This document shows positions 12,917 to 25,700 of a DNA stretch of 64,000 bases, one piece after another (positions within the stretch are counted from its first letter, which is position 1; each line of letters starts with the position of its first letter). Source of the stretch: Tubiluchus corallicola (lineage: Eukaryota; Priapulida; Priapulimorpha; Priapulimorphida; Tubiluchidae). The stretch lies in assembly GCA_030141605.1 (NCBI GenBank), contig JAQGDQ010000131.1, positions 477,536 to 541,535 of the forward strand. The letters run 5' to 3'. The notes beneath the pieces were generated by a model. It had not been told where the DNA came from. It saw only the letters and a program-made list of their open reading frames with translations, and searched no databases. The position numbers and the translations under genes are program-made.

Positions 12917-13368
12917 CAGTTATACCTCCGTTGTTTCGACCAGAAAATTTGAGCTGAAATTGTCTCCGCTCTCGACCAAAATTTTGGTACTCGACCAACC
13001 GCCAAACACGTGATGAACATATGCACAGCGAGGAGTAGAGCCGAGCGTAACCGACAGCAACCGAGAGTAGTCACGCACGTGTTTCCGATCTTGCCTACGT
13101 ATGCCATCACACCGTTACCAACACGTAAGGTTTTCATGCAGGAATAATTATGTTTTTCTTATCTATTATATCATATCTACTGTTTGAATAAACATTTTTG
13201 CATTATTATATTTCGTTTTAGTAATACTTTACAGTTCATTTGGTGCTTCAGAACAGATTATTTGCTTTTACGTTATTTCTTATGGGAATAAATGATTCGG
13301 TACTCGACCAAATCGGTTTTCAAACGCTTTTTAGGAACGAATTATGGTCAAAAACAGAGGTATGACTG
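12917..13368. mobile_element. Tigger-like MITE (452 bp)
   Basis: The left end CAGTTATACCTCCGTTGTTT and the right end, read inward as CAGTCATACCTCTGTTTTTG, form imperfect inverted repeats. TA flanks both (12915-12916, 13369-13370). The CAG-N-CATACCTC start resembles the ends of vertebrate Tigger elements as I recall them. Subterminal ACTCGACCAAA words occur near both ends. No transposase is encoded. Confidence 0.75.
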
Positions 13369-13715
13369 TATATACAGTAATTATTGTTTTGTATATATTT
13401 CCATTGTTACTCATTATCTATATCTTTGAATTGTGTATTGCATTATTTTGCAAAATAAATGACATATAGCTGATTAAATCAAAAACTTTTTAATTATTGA
13501 TACAAACGAATTCTGTTTTAATACTAGACTAGGCTAGTTTTTGGCTTTGCTTACTGTATTTTTAGCATAAAACAGATCTCATTGCACTTTTCACTCTTAT
13601 GGTAGATATCAAGCAGTAACTGTTTGTTAGATGACGGTGCACAAAATAAATATTCATATATCTGCTATCAGTATATTAACCAAGCAAATCACATTAATTT
13701 GCATAAAACGACTAC
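13369..13715. other. Non-coding intergenic DNA
   Basis: AT-rich sequence between the MITE and the predicted 3' end of the M16 gene. Nothing recognisable. Confidence 0.6.
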
Positions 13716-13721
13716 TTTATT
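13716..13721 (-). terminator. M16 gene polyadenylation signal AATAAA (minus strand)
   Basis: TTTATT on the plus strand, 64 bases past the TAA at 13785-13787. This short distance supports the TAA as the true end of the M16 coding sequence rather than a splice donor. Confidence 0.55.
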
Positions 13722-13784
13722 GTCAAAGAGCGAAAAATGCAAGGTGATATCTCATGAAATGACTTGTAAAATGTTATGCACAGA

Positions 13785-16700
13785 TTACCTCTGAAAACCT
13801 TGCTGAATCTCGTCAATGCGAGTCGGGTTGACGCACACTGCACATTTGGACTTGCCTGGGTCAAACAGGGCCGCCATGTGCTCATTGCCAATGCGAGTCA
13901 GATCAGCTTCCGTGACTTTAGTTATGCTGTCCATAAACTCTCTAAAATAACATTCAAAGCAACTGAGTAGCTAAGTGGTCAAATCAGCACATGAAGTCAA
14001 GCACCTCTGAACCCGATTAGTAAATGGATGGGTAACAGCCACAAAAGCTTCAAAGTGTTTCATATATTGCGGTGAACATACATCAAAAAGTGACAAAGAC
14101 ACAGCCACCGGTTCAGCATCTCATTTTAAAGACTATTTGTTGATATTCAAGTAGCTTTAAGTGATGTCATCACAACCACCATAATAACATAAGTCCTGCT
14201 GTTAGAGTGTTGAAAATGAACTTGCAGTGTGACTATAACAAACATTGTGTTCAAGATACATAATGCAGTTTATTAAATTGCATACAGAATATTTCATTTA
14301 AATTCGAGTTGTACAAAATTAAATCCTTCACTAATTAGAATAAAGAACCCCAAAAAACTAATTCCATGTAGCTGTAATCAATAAATTAGCACTTGATTGT
14401 TGTTTAGGTAACTTTTTGATTGTTGATCTTAATAAAACCTTACTGGCACTCAGACACATCCTCTAAATCTACAATGAACTGATGCACATTGTGTATCATC
14501 TACTAGAGCACTTGTAGAACATCTTGTAGAACACTCACTGTCGAAAACTGTTCCTGATAATACAATCAGGAAAGTATTTAGGCACCAGCTAAGCAAAAAA
14601 TTTCAGCAACACAATTAAGTGAAGTCCACTAAAATACTAAACTGAAATAAACCATTACAATGTCAAGGAATTGAAATAATGAATATAATAGTTGATAATT
14701 AGCCCTTTTCTGTTTATCACTGTAATCAATTTTATACTAAAGACTTCTATGCGAAACAAGCTGGTATATATAGTTTAAGAGAATACACTACCCGATAGTA
14801 CCTGTTGCAGTCATTATCTACCTCAAATTGCTTTAGTCATTATTAAGCGACTATAGGCCTCACTGTTAAATACATTAGCTCTTTTATCTGGACCTAAATG
14901 CATCTCCGATACAACATGCCTTTTGCTTATCCTTTGTTGTGAATTCTATACCTCTTAAACTTTTTGTCTGTGTCAAAGTAGAATGCCAGTAGTGATTGTT
15001 CGGACGCCAATGTAACCGTCTTTTCCTCATCAATCAATTCAAATAAAAGACTGCTTTTACAAGATTCAAGCTGGACAGGATCCCAGCCTGCTTTTCCTGA
15101 TATATGGTCATCCTAAAATAATAAAGCACATAAATATTTAACATTGTACTTGCACTTTACAATAAAAAAATACAAATTATCTTGTAAAATATATTAGTAG
15201 TATCATGAATATCTCACAGATGGCACCAAATTCCTACAAAAAATGCTAATTAGTGTCCTTTATAAATGACTTCTACGGATTCTCATCATGAAAATAATAA
15301 TAATCATACTAGAACACCACTTTAATATTTCATGCACAGTTTTTCAGTTTCTAGCATTATTTACACTATATGAACTATTACGCTTTCTATAAATTATCGT
15401 GAATAATGCAAGTTGGTAATTTTTCGGGAACAATATATACACTTTTTAAGCAAAATGGAGAAGCATAAATGCAACATTTTAGATAAATGAAAGCACAGAC
15501 AAGGAACAGTTTTGACAGTTAACTCTGTCATTAACAACCTAGAAATTTATTATTGCACAGAACATCTTAATATTCAAATAACATACGATCAACAGTAACA
15601 GCTACTTACAACAATGGCTTTAGCTCGTTTGTATGCACTGACTATATGTGATGATTTACACAACATAAACTGCAGTAGTCCAACTGGTGGTCGTACTTTT
15701 ATACTGAAAGAAGAATTTAGAATTGTAGAACCATTTTTAAAAAATTGAACAATTCATTTGTGTTTCACCAGAATTTTTACACCCATAATACATGTTTAAA
15801 ACTCTTATACTTTATGCATGTTTGGAATAGAAATTGACAGAATGAAAATCTTAAAAATAAACTTACAAATATTATTTTCTGTACACATTTTCAGCATTTT
15901 TTTATATTTAACCAGCTACTACCATTTTACATATTCACTTACTATATATGTTTGCTAGCTTGGAAATCGCTTCAAAAAGAGTTTAAATGAAGAATAATTA
16001 AAATGACTTTACCAGCACAAGAAAATCTACTCTATTTTATTTATCACCGAAAGCTGAATAAAAAGACTATCAGGACACAAGATGCTGAAAGGGCCAACAA
16101 CAAAATGCTGTTGTCGTAACTTGCATCCTAGTGCTACTTAAAGTAATGTCAATCAGAAAAATGAGGTCACATAATACCGTACGTGTAATGGTATGACAAG
16201 CCGTGACCGCGTATTTGTCTCCACATTGGACCCTAAAATAGCAAACATTTGACAAATCATGAATAATCATTAGAAATAATCATAAACAATCTAGGTCATT
16301 CAAATTGAATTTTGAAAAATATAAATTTATTTCACCTTAAAATTCATAATATAGACAAAATTGCAGATGTCGAGTTTTTTATTAGAATGGCTGTAGCTTG
16401 TGGTTAGCAGTCAAAGTTAGCAGTGTCAAGGTTAGCCGATAAATGGATAACCTAATTTCAACAGTGTCCCGCCATATGTCTAGCATGTTAGTCCACTTAC
16501 TTCTAACTGTGTTAGGTACTGTATGAACACCATGATGGCAGGCAGGTCAGGGTGTCTGTGTGAAGTAATGCACTTAACAGTTTGTGATAAGAAAGCCGAC
16601 TCTAATGCGCCAACGCCTATGATGACACCAGTTGCCAGTCCTTCATCAGGTGAATTGAGTAAATCTGAGCACTTCTTAACAGGAGACAATCTAGAAGAAT

Positions 16701-19700
16701 GAAAAATTCTCTTCAATGTCTTCACTTTAGCTAGCCATAACTCAATGATAAATTTTTACATAAAGAACTGTGACAAGACAGAATTAATTCGTGTCACCCT
16801 ACAACTGATCTAAATGATTGCACCTTACTATATGTTCGTAAGTGTGAGCTGATAACATCAATTGGGAGAACATTCGGGCTATAAACAGAAGGTACTGGGT
16901 TTAAATCCGGATCAAGCTGACTCACAATTTTTCAGATTAATCAGTGGTTTGATAAAAACTGTTAGGTTTGTTATTTCTGGTTTATCAAAGTTCATTATCT
17001 AAAAAGAAATGTTTTTTATAATTAGTTACAAAAGCAGATACACTACAAAATAGATGCAAGGATGCGTGAACTTCTCAAATCGCATACAACCACATAGTTA
17101 CTACAGTTGGCACCATATAAGGAACAATGTTTCTGTTTCAAGTGCAAAGAAAACGTTTAAATAAAACAGTGCTGCTAAAAGATTTGTTATTTTGAATAAA
17201 CTAAGAGCATTAGCACAGGCAATTGCTTATTTACAGGATAAAATCTAGGTATAATATTATCGCCATAACTATGTAGCCACGCATCATTTAACATCTGACG
17301 AAAAATTTGATATCTCAAGGTATTGCTTAAAAAGCTGATAGCTCTCATGAGGTAAGTAAATAATTTATAAATCTTAAAAGAAATGCAATTTTATTATCAG
17401 ATTTTGGAAGTAGTAATTCTCTTTAAAAGTTACTACGTTTTGGATGCTTTTTCAAATCTAAAAAAATTCGAATGCCAGGCTTTGCATCTCCTTAAAATAC
17501 AAAGTAGTCCCTAATGTCTTAGAAAATACTGAATGCTTAATTTTGCTCTGGTAAAAGCTGTTTAGAAGATTACTACTTACTTCCTAATTGTGCACTTGAT
17601 ATTGTCTGGAAGAAATTCGTTTTTCCATATTGATACGGGGTCAGGATGAACATCAGCCAACCGTGCTACGTTAGCTGTCATGTGAACAGTGACATTCTCC
17701 GGCTGAGTAATATGAGAAATCAGCTTCTCGAACTTGCCTACAATCTGTCAAAATGTTAAATGCTTGATAATTTAATAATACTTGATAAACAAATTTGCGA
17801 ATGGGGAAGCGAAGCTTAATGAAAAAAGCAAATGAGAGTACCAGGACACACAGAGAGACATCTTTCACTATCTTTAGGTTCCAAAGTCTTCTACTACAAC
17901 CAGTGATTTTATTTGGTTATAGATGCTGAAACATAAAGGCAAATTAAGATGTACATAAAAATGTCTCTTTAGTGTGGATGCTCTTCATCACTTTTCAGAT
18001 CATATTTGATAAATGTCAAAAAACAAATTTCGAAGCTGTTGATTATTGTAACCTCTTAAAAGTCAAGTAATAATCAGTAATTTTATCAAATGCAATAATT
18101 GCTTTAAGGTAATAAACATACATGCTAAGAGCCTTAAAGAACTTATTACTTCTGCCATTCAACTACCACAGATTTGCACCACATGCCACTGCATGCTGCT
18201 TAGAAAAGTCCTGAAAATACCGCACAAAAATTTGCTATTGGACAATGAGACTCCTACATTGTCCTATAACTAAGGTTTGAACACAGCTGATTTAACTCTA
18301 CTTCTAGAATTTTAATGACTGGCTGTTAGAGCAATGCTGACTGAGTGAATCAGCATGTAGTAAAATTTTGTTACTTTCTGAGTCTTCTACACACATTAGT
18401 AACGCTCGGTATTACTATAAAAACAAATTACAGTGGGTGCCAATTATTAGACTCGCAGTTAATAGAATCAGTCGCCTAACTGACTCAAAAATATCTGGTA
18501 AGGGACACTCCTACACTCCTACTCAAATGTATATAAAAACTATCGGCAATTAAAACTAAAATAACTCTGCATAATTGACTCAATATTTTTGCTTCACATA
18601 CTTAAAATAACACACTTGCATGTGACCAGAGAGCTTTTTACCTTTATGCAACCTGTAAAGCTATATTTCGTTTTGTACATTATAATGGACTTAGAACTTT
18701 AGAAGCAATTGGGTTAAGTACGTTTAAGAAAGTTTTACATGAGCTGATATTCTAGCAATTTATAGAAGCTAAACTTTTAATTACGATCTTAGCGATTTCT
18801 TGTTGAAACTTTTGCTGCTTTTCACAGAACTCTTAAATCAATCAATTATTATGTGACCGATGCAGTGACAATAACCTGTTAGTGTTCTTTGTGACTTTAC
18901 AAGCGTAGAGTTAATTTTGAAAAATACAATATAAGCATGAAGACCTAACATTTACAGTGCAGCTGAAGAGTGATGACTCTTCTATCTTAGTAATACTACA
19001 CCCATCAGCTAATAGGTTTGGTCGGTTAATTGGGTCAAAACCCTTCCATCCCAATGTGATTCTACAGTAATACAAAGTATGTGCAATGATTGCTCATTCA
19101 TCAAATACAATTATAGAATATACAAAAGGACACCTTCTTTTCATTCAGTTCTAGCTCTTCCAACATGAGGCTTAAAAACTTGTGCTGGCGCATCATACCG
19201 CTAATGTACCGGTTACTCTCTACAAAATAAATAAACCAAATTCACATACAAATAACAATTATTAGCAAAATTTAGAATTTACACAATGGCACTAATTGGG
19301 AGCATTAGAACGTCTTGCATACAAGAAGATGTGCCAATTTCATTATCTAATCTCAAGACACTGAACAAAAATTTGGTTGCAAGCTGAAGAATTTACAACA
19401 AATTTCGTGAACTGTTGCATACGGATTTACTAGTAATGTTTGTAGTAATAAATTTCTTTGTTTTTCAGTAATTTTATTGTGATCCTGAAGATTGGAGAAA
19501 TCCAGAAATATTGATAAAAAGTCAGCAAGGAGTTTTTAACATCAAAACTTCGTTGTTTGATTATTTTTGGCTCGAAGAAGCAAATAACAGTAAAATTGAG
19601 AATATTTTATTTCATATTTATACTAATCAGCACTCACAAATGAGGCATAAGCTATGCTACAAATTTTGTAAAGTAATTTGTCAGTTGCACAATACCATGT

Positions 19701-22700
19701 GTTATAAAATGGGTCTTTTTTGGAAAAAATGTCACACAAGACAATTTAACTTGCAAAAATTTGATCTGGTAACAAAAGAAACGAACCTACATTCTTGAAA
19801 AAATCTGCATCTCAACAGATTATATTTGTTCAATTTAAACACTCACCTTTACAAAAATTTAAGTCTTTTACAGCAGATTGGCATATTTTCTGTCCGCTAC
19901 GCTTCATTCGTGACACATCGCTCACCATTTTGCCAGCTATAATACGTATGCGCTCGGCAGTAAAGATGACATCATATAACAATGCTCTTGCCCATTTCAC
20001 ACCTTTCTTGTATTTTTCATGTTCCACCTGTAAAACATAACCTAGGGATGCACAAAAGTAATAAACACAACTTTCTACAATGATTTCATTTATTAGTCTT
20101 ACAAAATGTAATTTACAAGTTTTCATTTCCAGTATTAATTTATAAACATTATCAAGTTAAAAAAAGGCCAAAAACTCTTTACAGTGCATTCAGACTAGCA
20201 AGTTTTCTCGCCAACTAAACTGATCAAACATGAATCACATTATACAGTTTGAAATCTTTCTCATTCGCTCATTTGTGGGAAATGTACAGTCCTGCAAAAC
20301 ACAAATGTACACATTTCTTTTCTTCTACCCTCTAGGTGTGCTAGGTATTTTGTTCAAATTCCTTACTCACCTTTAATGTCACAGCAATTAATTCAGAAAC
20401 ATGTCCACACTTGAACCTCTTTCCTCCTATGCCTATCTCGGTATCAAAGTCCAAAGTGTCATCGCCAAGTTGCGCTACAACATCTTGATATGGAATCACT
20501 TCTAAAAATACAATGTTACAGCATCTAGTATGAATTGAATTCAAGCATGCATATTTCCTTTGCGTGAACGATTATCTACTCAAAAGTTGGCATAATCAGG
20601 TTAAACAAACATATTATAGTTCCTTAAAAAGCAAATAATCACAATCTCGTTCAAACCTTGAAATGCTTAGATAATTTTTCATATACCTAACTCGGTTGAT
20701 ACTCCTATTCAGAGTAACAGCATAATGAAAAATGTGTCACACATCATGTTACTCGAGTTAACTAAAATAATAGAATTGGAATCGAAATGTTTGTAATTTA
20801 AAATTTTGTGAGCAAAATTGAAGTATTGAACTCGCACCAAACTGTAGGCTAAGAAAAAACTTTTAATTAAAACTTAAATGCAAAAACAATCACTGAGATT
20901 CTTAAAAGTTCACATTATACATTAGTAATAGGTACTTTTGAAGCTGAGTCAGTTGCCAGTTAACAGTTAAATTATGGAGATGCATTTTTTTAAATAATTC
21001 GTCTTGCTTGTACACAGAAAAAAGCTGATGTACAAATTCAAATAATGCATTAAAGATCAATTTTTTATTACAGTGGATGACGCTTAATAGACTCAATCGC
21101 TTAATTGACTCAGAAATGCCCGGTACGGGCTGCTTCTATTCAATTGTACATAAAACCTATCGGTAAATGACTCAAATAACTTCGCATAACTGACTCAATA
21201 TTTCTGCTTCACATGCTTCGATAAGACACTTTTGTGTGACAAATAAGCTTTTATGTCCTATAATATACATAGAAACAATCATGTTAAGTACCGCTTTGTC
21301 TGTTTAGCCATTTGCTTTTGAAGGTCTGGCTGTCCTTGCCAGAAAGTTTAATCAGTTAGTTGCTGCTGTGATGCTAGGGACATAGCTACAGGTACAGAAC
21401 AGTATGTCACGATAGGATCTTAGACGAAACTACAGACAAAGTTGCAGGGAAACAGGGGCACCACCAACAGTTTAAGCATGCAAAACACTAATTATTTTAC
21501 GAAAATTTGTGCATCATATAGCAACAGATTTTCAATGTTTTTATGAGACTTTTTGTGAGCCAACTTCCTAGCAATAAAATGAAGCAGCTGACATTGAAGG
21601 AATATTTTTGTAATTTTTGCAAATAAACAGACTTGCGTGATTTAGAAAAGTATACTTTTTAATTTATTGCTAATTCACTTGTATAAAGTAATATTTTAAA
21701 GTATTTTTTCTAATTTTTGACTGCACAAAGGAATTTAGCCATTACTTCATTTCTAAAATTCATTAAAAAACTTTGCAGTGCATAGTAGGCAGGTGACTCA
21801 TACTCTACCAGTAATTACAACACCTATTGGTTAATAGGTCCAGTCGGTTAATTGGGTCCGGTCCCAAAGTGAGCCTATTAAGTGGCACCTACTGTATAAT
21901 AAAAAAGCAATAGATTTATTCAAATATAATTTAAATCCAACTCATGGCGAGGGTGCGAGGCTTATCTTGGTTACCGATGAATCAATGCCAAAACACCCAA
22001 ATGATCGTATACATGTGACTAACGTTGACTATTTGTGTATTTAATTTTGAGATGACCAACTTTTTCATTCAAACACTTCTAAAGTTTAGTATCTCTGCCA
22101 GCACATGCACAATCTGAACACGAATCTGCCATATTTCAACCAATGATTAGCAGTGTCATGCGATTATCACAAGAGTGAAAATCTTCGCAGCCGGCAAAAA
22201 TGTCGGTTAGTTCGACTCCCGTCACTAAGCGTGACTAAAGTTGGTTTTCTTATCGGCTAGGTTGACTGCAGAAATAAATTGGCTGGAGCTCAGCTGAAAC
22301 GGCACGGCTCTGGGCTCTAGTAATAACTAATTTTGTTTATTATCTACCAGTAATTGATTCAACTATTGTTCTCAGAGTCTCTGCGTATCATTTAAGAAGA
22401 AAAACCAATTAAGAATTTAAGCTATTTGATTATCCTTTTTCTTGTAGTATTCTGAACTCTCATATTTATTTGATTTTGATCTAAGCAGCAAATATTGCCA
22501 AAATAGCCGATTTTTGCATTAGACTGTATTTATACATGTATTGTCAATAGCCTAGATGAGTGCTATGATGTCATACTAAAGCCTGCATGAAACTGATTGT
22601 CAAAATTTGAACATGATGTGGTTATCAAGTATAAATAAACTACATTCTGAGATGCAATCATATCTCATGCCAGTACTACTCTGGATACTTATGAGCAAAT

Positions 22701-25700
22701 AATACTTATGATACTTAATAAGTTATCTACTAATTACCTCCGTTTCTCCTAATTGGAGACTCACAGATAACTTCAACAAGCACGCATAAATAAGGCTTTA
22801 GATCTAGTGGCAATTCAGATGTGTTCAATAAAACATCAATCTGAAAAGAATGCTGAGTGAATTAGGAAAATTTGACAAATTTAAAAAACAGGTCTGCAAA
22901 TTTATCTGCTTAGATTCAAATTAAGATTTATTGCAAATAAACCTCACTAATGTTAATCATACTAATGAGAATTTATGTTTGTCTGACCCAGAAAATCACA
23001 CTTGCTAAAAATGTCTACAAAAAAGTTTCAATAACTATAAAATTTAGACTTATACACCATTCAATATAGGTTAACCAAAATGTTTTTCTACAATACCTTC
23101 GTACTCATGCTTTAATTAGAGCGCTAAAAATCTCTCATTGTATAAAGTAACAAAATAGTTCTACTCTCTGAATGTTAGGAAAACTCTCAAACATTAAAAT
23201 CAGATGCTAAAAATGTCTACAAAAAAGTTTCAATAACTATAAAATTTAGACTTATACACCATTCAATATAGGTTAACCAAAATGTTTTTCTACAATACCT
23301 TCGTACTCATGCTTTAATTAGAGCGCTAAAAATCTCTCATTGTATAAAGTAACAAAATAGTTCTACTCTCTGAATGTTAGGAAAACTCTCAAACATTAAA
23401 ATCAGATTTTAACCTAACAAAGACGTTTAATTGTGTTACTAACTAACAACACAATACCTCGACAAAGTTTGTATGCATATCATCAAGCTGGAAAGTAAAC
23501 GGTAAGTCAGCTAACGGAAAGCGTTCATTAGCATTTGCGAGGTCCGGATCACGATTTGTAGTTGTGACTATTGGATGAAATTGTATACTGGCAATCCCTG
23601 GTACTGATAAGCTACTTATAAGCTCTCCGGGTGGTGGAACCTTAGTGATATTCAGTAATTAATAACCATAAAAACACTCTAACAATGCCAACAAGTATTC
23701 CAAATACTTATAGAATAACAAGCACATTTAATTTTAGCAGATTTCTAAAATTCAATAGCTCAAAGGCAATAAAAATTTCTATGGAAACAGTATTAATTCA
23801 GAGCACTCAAAACATACGCCTGAACTGCTCAAGCTTAGTAATAATACAGTCATGTTAGATTACAATTAACTGTAGAGGTTTCATATAGTACCATCTAAAT
23901 AACTGTAAAGAAGGGCATTTATCTCACAACCTTAGCTGAGCAAGCATAAGAGTGGAAATAAATGTTTATTGAAGTACTTGATAAAAAATGTTCAAATCAA
24001 GGGTAGCAGATCAAAAAGGAATAATGACCAGAGCACAGCAAAGCCCACGAAAGAAAAAATAGTGACAAAATCTGCAGTAAAATACTGTTTTGCGTAGCAC
24101 ACATGGTCATATTTTTAGAAATATTTAATAAATATATGACAATTCCAATTAGATGCAACAACAGTGTGTAAAACTTGACTTGTTAATGTACTTAATGAAG
24201 TATGCAGCAATATGTCTTTCAAATTCTTTTCCCAATATCAGTGAGGCATTTTCTTGAATAACTTGACAATTTACACTCACAAACTAAACTATACCTCATT
24301 GTTCACTGTAGACTCATGGACTTTATCAGCCATGGCTTTCAAACCAGCCTCACCCAGTTCCTTCTTCTGTTGGCTGATTCTGGCTTTCTCTTCTTCTGCC
24401 ATGGCATCCATTAACTGAATAGAAGGTTCACCAATTATCTTAAAAACACAAAAGAAAATGTTTTGTTGTAAATAATGTTCTTGTAAAGTGCAAACATGTT
24501 GTCATTGATGCCTATTGTCATTCCCATGGTCATCGTTCTCACAGTAAATTTTGTTACAATTGTCATCACATCATCGTCCTCATCATCATCATCATCACCC
24601 TTTTTGCTTATCGCTATTATCATCATTATCTTCCATCTTCCTCTGCTCGTCCTTGCCCTTGTTCTCAACCTACTCTTCATCATCATCAACATCTCTACCA
24701 TCATCAAAATCATTGCATTAAAATATCAAGAGTACAGTACCACATGTACTTTTTATAAAAATTATATGATCGGAAGTGGTACTGACAAGCCAATGGCATC
24801 GCACGTGAATAGTTTTTTGCTATGTTTACCAGTCTTGAAGGCAGATTTCTTAATTCTGCCTTCCCAGTGTCTACAAGAATCATAATGAGCTTTCGATGGT
24901 GTCAAAAATTATTTCTGCTAAAATTTATTATATGATATCAGGTCACAAGTACGTGTAAGATATGCTTATATTAATGACTTAAAATGAATGGAATGCATCT
25001 TACAGCCACGTGATTAGCAGCAACAAAGTATTTTTCAATAAGGTTGATCCAAAAATCCTCGGGTTCACTTTTCATTTTACGAAATTCTTGCACTTGGTTC
25101 AAACGTCGATTTAACTGAAAAAAACGATTAAATTAAACTTGCAATGCATAGAAAATTAGATCAATTAACCAAAACAGGGTCTCAAATGCACATTTATAGT
25201 CAGTACTAGCAATGCGTATCCATTCCATTCATAGACTATACACAGAAAATATTAGCATAACATTTGCAGACAAATTGCTGGGTAATGCAACAAATAAAAG
25301 AGGTACAAAATTACTGAAAATACCAAGAATTGATTTTTATTTATAAAGCATTTTCTGGAGCAGTAAGTACTTGAAATTATAATCCACTATACACAATATA
25401 AATAAGTGGAACTACTGCTTGAGTTAAACCTTCTTAATAAACTGTGTATCTCACATTAAAATCATTCAGAATTTTCTAAAAGCTAAACAGGTCTTGCAAA
25501 TAATTATATAATAACAAAATCGAGAGCAATTAAGTAGAGATGCTATTTATTGGCAAATATGCATATATGAATACGTATTTTTAAAGAGCACAAAAAGTTA
25601 AATTGCTAGGAACTTACATCCTCCTCCGTGTTGCCATAGAGAAAGTGGCCAATGCAAGTGAAAGCCACAGAATCGTGAGGATTGCTTTCCAAGTGATTTA

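Noticed and set aside
16178-16232. Alternative M16 exon end using donor GTATTA at 16177
   Set aside because: It would put a stop codon at the start of the next exon; donor GTACGG at 16182 keeps phase and the family sequence.
24435-24885. Met/Asp- or Ile/Ser-rich frames on both strands
   Set aside because: Products of the trinucleotide microsatellite in an M16 intron.
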